Assembly (NCBI GenBank): GCA_964636665.1
Contig: CAZWVT010000068.1
Location: 1-8,675, forward strand
From: JAAYLC01 sp964636665
Lineage (GTDB): Bacteria > Bacteroidota > Bacteroidia > Flavobacteriales > Flavobacteriaceae
Direction of reading: 5' to 3'
Length of the DNA: 8,675 nucleotides
Part shown: positions 7,384 to 8,675 of the stretch, piece after piece
Layout of the letters: each line of letters starts with the position of its first letter
Position numbering within the stretch: position 1 is the stretch's first letter
The notes under the pieces: generated by a model
The model's database searches: none
What the model was told of the DNA's origin: nothing
Seen by the model: the letters and a program-made list of their open reading frames with translations, nothing else
Translations under genes and position numbers: made by a program

Positions 7384-7398
7384 GTTTTAAATTAAAAC
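7384..7398. repeat. 15-bp palindrome, near copy of the ku-proximal one
   Basis: GTTTTAAATTAAAAC is a palindrome with one central base and differs from the core of 7233-7248 only by one missing T. It lies about 40 bases past the stop of the two-helix membrane protein gene, so on the minus strand it could also act as a weak terminator hairpin, but only short T-runs follow. Confidence 0.35.
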
Positions 7399-7440
7399 CC
7401 TCTATAAGCTATGTTTATTTTTTATAGTTAAACTCAAACT

Positions 7441-7911
7441 TTAACTTAGAAACTCTATTTTTAAATTTTCTGCTATTCCTTCAGCTTCTAACCGTGCGAT
7501 TTTTTCATTTTTATAATCTGCTATTTTCAATTGACTCCCATTCTTTTTATTTATAATACAGATTCTGTTGATTTTTTTCCGTTCAGTAAATTGGATTCCG
7601 GTTATACTATATCCATGACTTGTTTGGTTGATTTTTAGTAATGTAACGATAGCATAATCTTCTATATTTTTCCACTTTCCTATTTTAAAAAAGAAAACTT
7701 CAACATATTGCTTTATTCTTTGATTCCGATAATCAATCACAACACCTTCTCGAGTAAAAACTATTAAAGTTCCAATTAATAAAATTACAATTCCACTTAA
7801 AACTCTTGAACTAAAAAATCCCATTAAAGTAATTCCGCTTATAATCAATACACTTCCAATAATTATAAACATTAAAGGAAAAATTCTATCACCCTTATAA
7901 TTGTTTTTCAT
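7441..7911 (-). CDS. Two-helix membrane protein of unknown function
   Basis: I do not recognise a named family. The 156-aa protein begins with two hydrophobic helices (about residues 11-32 and 37-53), followed by a soluble domain from about 54 to the end that alternates short beta-like strands with charged turns and closes in a helix (about 134-152). This shape recalls bacterial PH-like domains on membrane anchors, but the resemblance is by eye only. No catalytic motif is seen. The ATG at 7909-7911 is fixed by an in-frame TAA four codons upstream. It lies 63 bases after the four-helix protein gene on the same strand, so the two are probably co-transcribed; both place a beta-rich C-terminal domain after membrane helices. 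The codon use is AT-richer than ku and ligD. Confidence 0.7.
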   Translation of the reverse strand: MKNNYKGDRIFPLMFIIIGSVLIISGITLMGFFSSRVLSGIVILLIGTLIVFTREGVVIDYRNQRIKQYVEVFFFKIGKWKNIEDYAIVTLLKINQTSHGYSITGIQFTERKKINRICIINKKNGSQLKIADYKNEKIARLEAEGIAENLKIEFLS

Positions 7912-7974
7912 TTTTCTTAATTATTGCAGATTTAGCTTGTTCCGTATTATCTGTCGGCTTTATTTATTTCTGTA

Positions 7975-8580
7975 TTAGATTGATGTTTTTATTTCGATTT
8001 TTTCAGCCAAGTTTTGATTTAAAAAATCTGAAATTTTCTGAAAGTCAGATTCGCTTAAGTTCAAATGAATTACATAATATTTTTTTTCGTTTTTATCAGT
8101 CAGGATAATATCGTCTGCTTTTAGTTCGATGCTATCGATATTCTCAATTGCGATTGTTTTTTTATCAGCGGCATTCTGTATGGTCAATTCTTTGTTCTTG
8201 ATTTTAATAATTCCACTTGGAATGTATAAGAAACCAATTATAAACAAAAAGATTCCTCCTGTAAATAAGATACTTCCAAAGCTTTTATCCGATTCCATAT
8301 ATTTTAAAATAAAGAATCCACCCACCGTCGATAATGTTCCAAAAACAAAAGGCACCATTCGGTTGTAGTCGTCATTATTCGTTGGAATTCGCAATTGATT
8401 GTTTGTTTTTCCCAATTTATATCTTATCCGAGTATAAATTCCAAACACTAATAAAACAATCCATATCGCAAATACATAATCTCTTAAGGGCTGAAAAAAA
8501 TTATTAGAATTCGTTAATATTAAAATCAAAAGAACTCCGATTCCTAATACATCACCTAAATAGGGAAAGCGTTTTTTCAT
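7975..8580 (-). CDS. Four-helix membrane protein with C-terminal PH-like domain, unknown function
   Basis: The 201-aa protein has four likely membrane helices (about residues 8-23, 34-51, 75-93 and 102-120) and a soluble C-terminal domain (about 122-201). That domain has repeated beta strands (IIKIKNKELTIQN, TIAIENIDSIELK, KKYYVIHLNL) and a final helix, a layout like bacterial PH-type domains. No enzymatic motif is visible, and a precise function cannot be given. Its ATG (8578-8580) overlaps the TGA of the upstream gene as ATGA, which points to translational coupling with that Fic-like protein. The two-helix protein gene follows after 63 bases, so this is the middle of a three-gene unit. The gene could be a common flavobacterial membrane protein without a special link to its neighbours; the overlap is the main evidence against that. 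Confidence 0.72.
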   Translation of the reverse strand: MKKRFPYLGDVLGIGVLLILILTNSNNFFQPLRDYVFAIWIVLLVFGIYTRIRYKLGKTNNQLRIPTNNDDYNRMVPFVFGTLSTVGGFFILKYMESDKSFGSILFTGGIFLFIIGFLYIPSGIIKIKNKELTIQNAADKKTIAIENIDSIELKADDIILTDKNEKKYYVIHLNLSESDFQKISDFLNQNLAEKIEIKTSI

Positions 8581-8675
8581 TTTATTGTGTATTGTTGATA
8601 AGTCGTTTTATTTCCAGTTTTGAAAATTAAACCCTGTCGCACAGCATTTTTTAAATCCCGACTTGCAGTAGCTGT
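8577..8675 (-). CDS. C-terminal end of a Fic-like protein (winged helix), partial
   Basis: Only the last 32 residues are in the window; the gene continues past the right edge. The frame runs from 8675 to a TGA at 8577-8579. It begins TATASRDLKNAV, continues RQGLIFKTG and ends YQQYTIK. This resembles the recognition helix and wing of the winged-helix domain that closes many Fic/DOC proteins (pattern SxATASRDLxxLVxxGxLxxxG). Such proteins transfer AMP or another nucleotide part to target proteins through an HxFxDGNGR motif, which would lie outside the window, so the enzyme class is not shown here. A winged-helix transcription regulator is the main alternative. The stop overlaps the start of the four-helix membrane protein by ATGA. 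Confidence 0.5.
   Translation of the reverse strand, partial: TATASRDLKNAVRQGLIFKTGNKTTYQQYTIK

Overview
The window looks like the chromosome of a member of the Bacteroidota, most likely a flavobacterium. The DNA is AT-rich. Start codons follow A-rich leaders with no Shine-Dalgarno sequence. The one clear promoter match is the Bacteroidota -7 hexamer type TAnnTTTG. Ku and LigD are also of the type common in flavobacteria. No species can be named from the sequence alone.

Layout. Positions 1-667 hold no intact gene: there is a start-less, probably decayed reading frame (about 115-420), several inverted repeats, and a promoter-like site next to the first gene. Positions 668-3655 (+) are a two-gene restriction-modification operon. 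Its first protein (635 aa) joins a PD-(D/E)XK-like nuclease to an N6-adenine methyltransferase. Its second (358 aa) is a two-TRD specificity subunit. Sizes, order and fused design match the BcgI-type (type IIB) systems, which cut on both sides of a bipartite site and need no separate HsdR. Positions 3656-4016 are a convergent intergenic stretch with inverted repeats and no clear gene or terminator. Positions 4017-7220 (-) are ku and ligD, the two-component bacterial non-homologous end-joining system. Both are complete, lie in the same frame, and are separated only by a TAG stop and one codon. Positions 7441-8675 (-) hold a unit of three genes: the C-terminal end of a Fic-like protein (cut by the window edge), a four-helix membrane protein that overlaps it by ATGA, and a two-helix membrane protein. 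The two membrane proteins have soluble C-terminal domains of unknown function.

How they work together. The restriction-modification pair forms one complex that both methylates and cleaves. Ku binds broken DNA ends and recruits LigD, which processes, fills and seals them. A double-cutting nuclease beside an end-joining pair suggests an accessory defence and repair neighbourhood, but the two modules are convergent and not co-transcribed, so a functional link is inference. The most distinctive points are the BcgI-like system, the same-frame ku-TAG-ligD junction with a TTG start, the paired palindromes upstream of ku, and the Fic-like/membrane-protein unit at the right edge.
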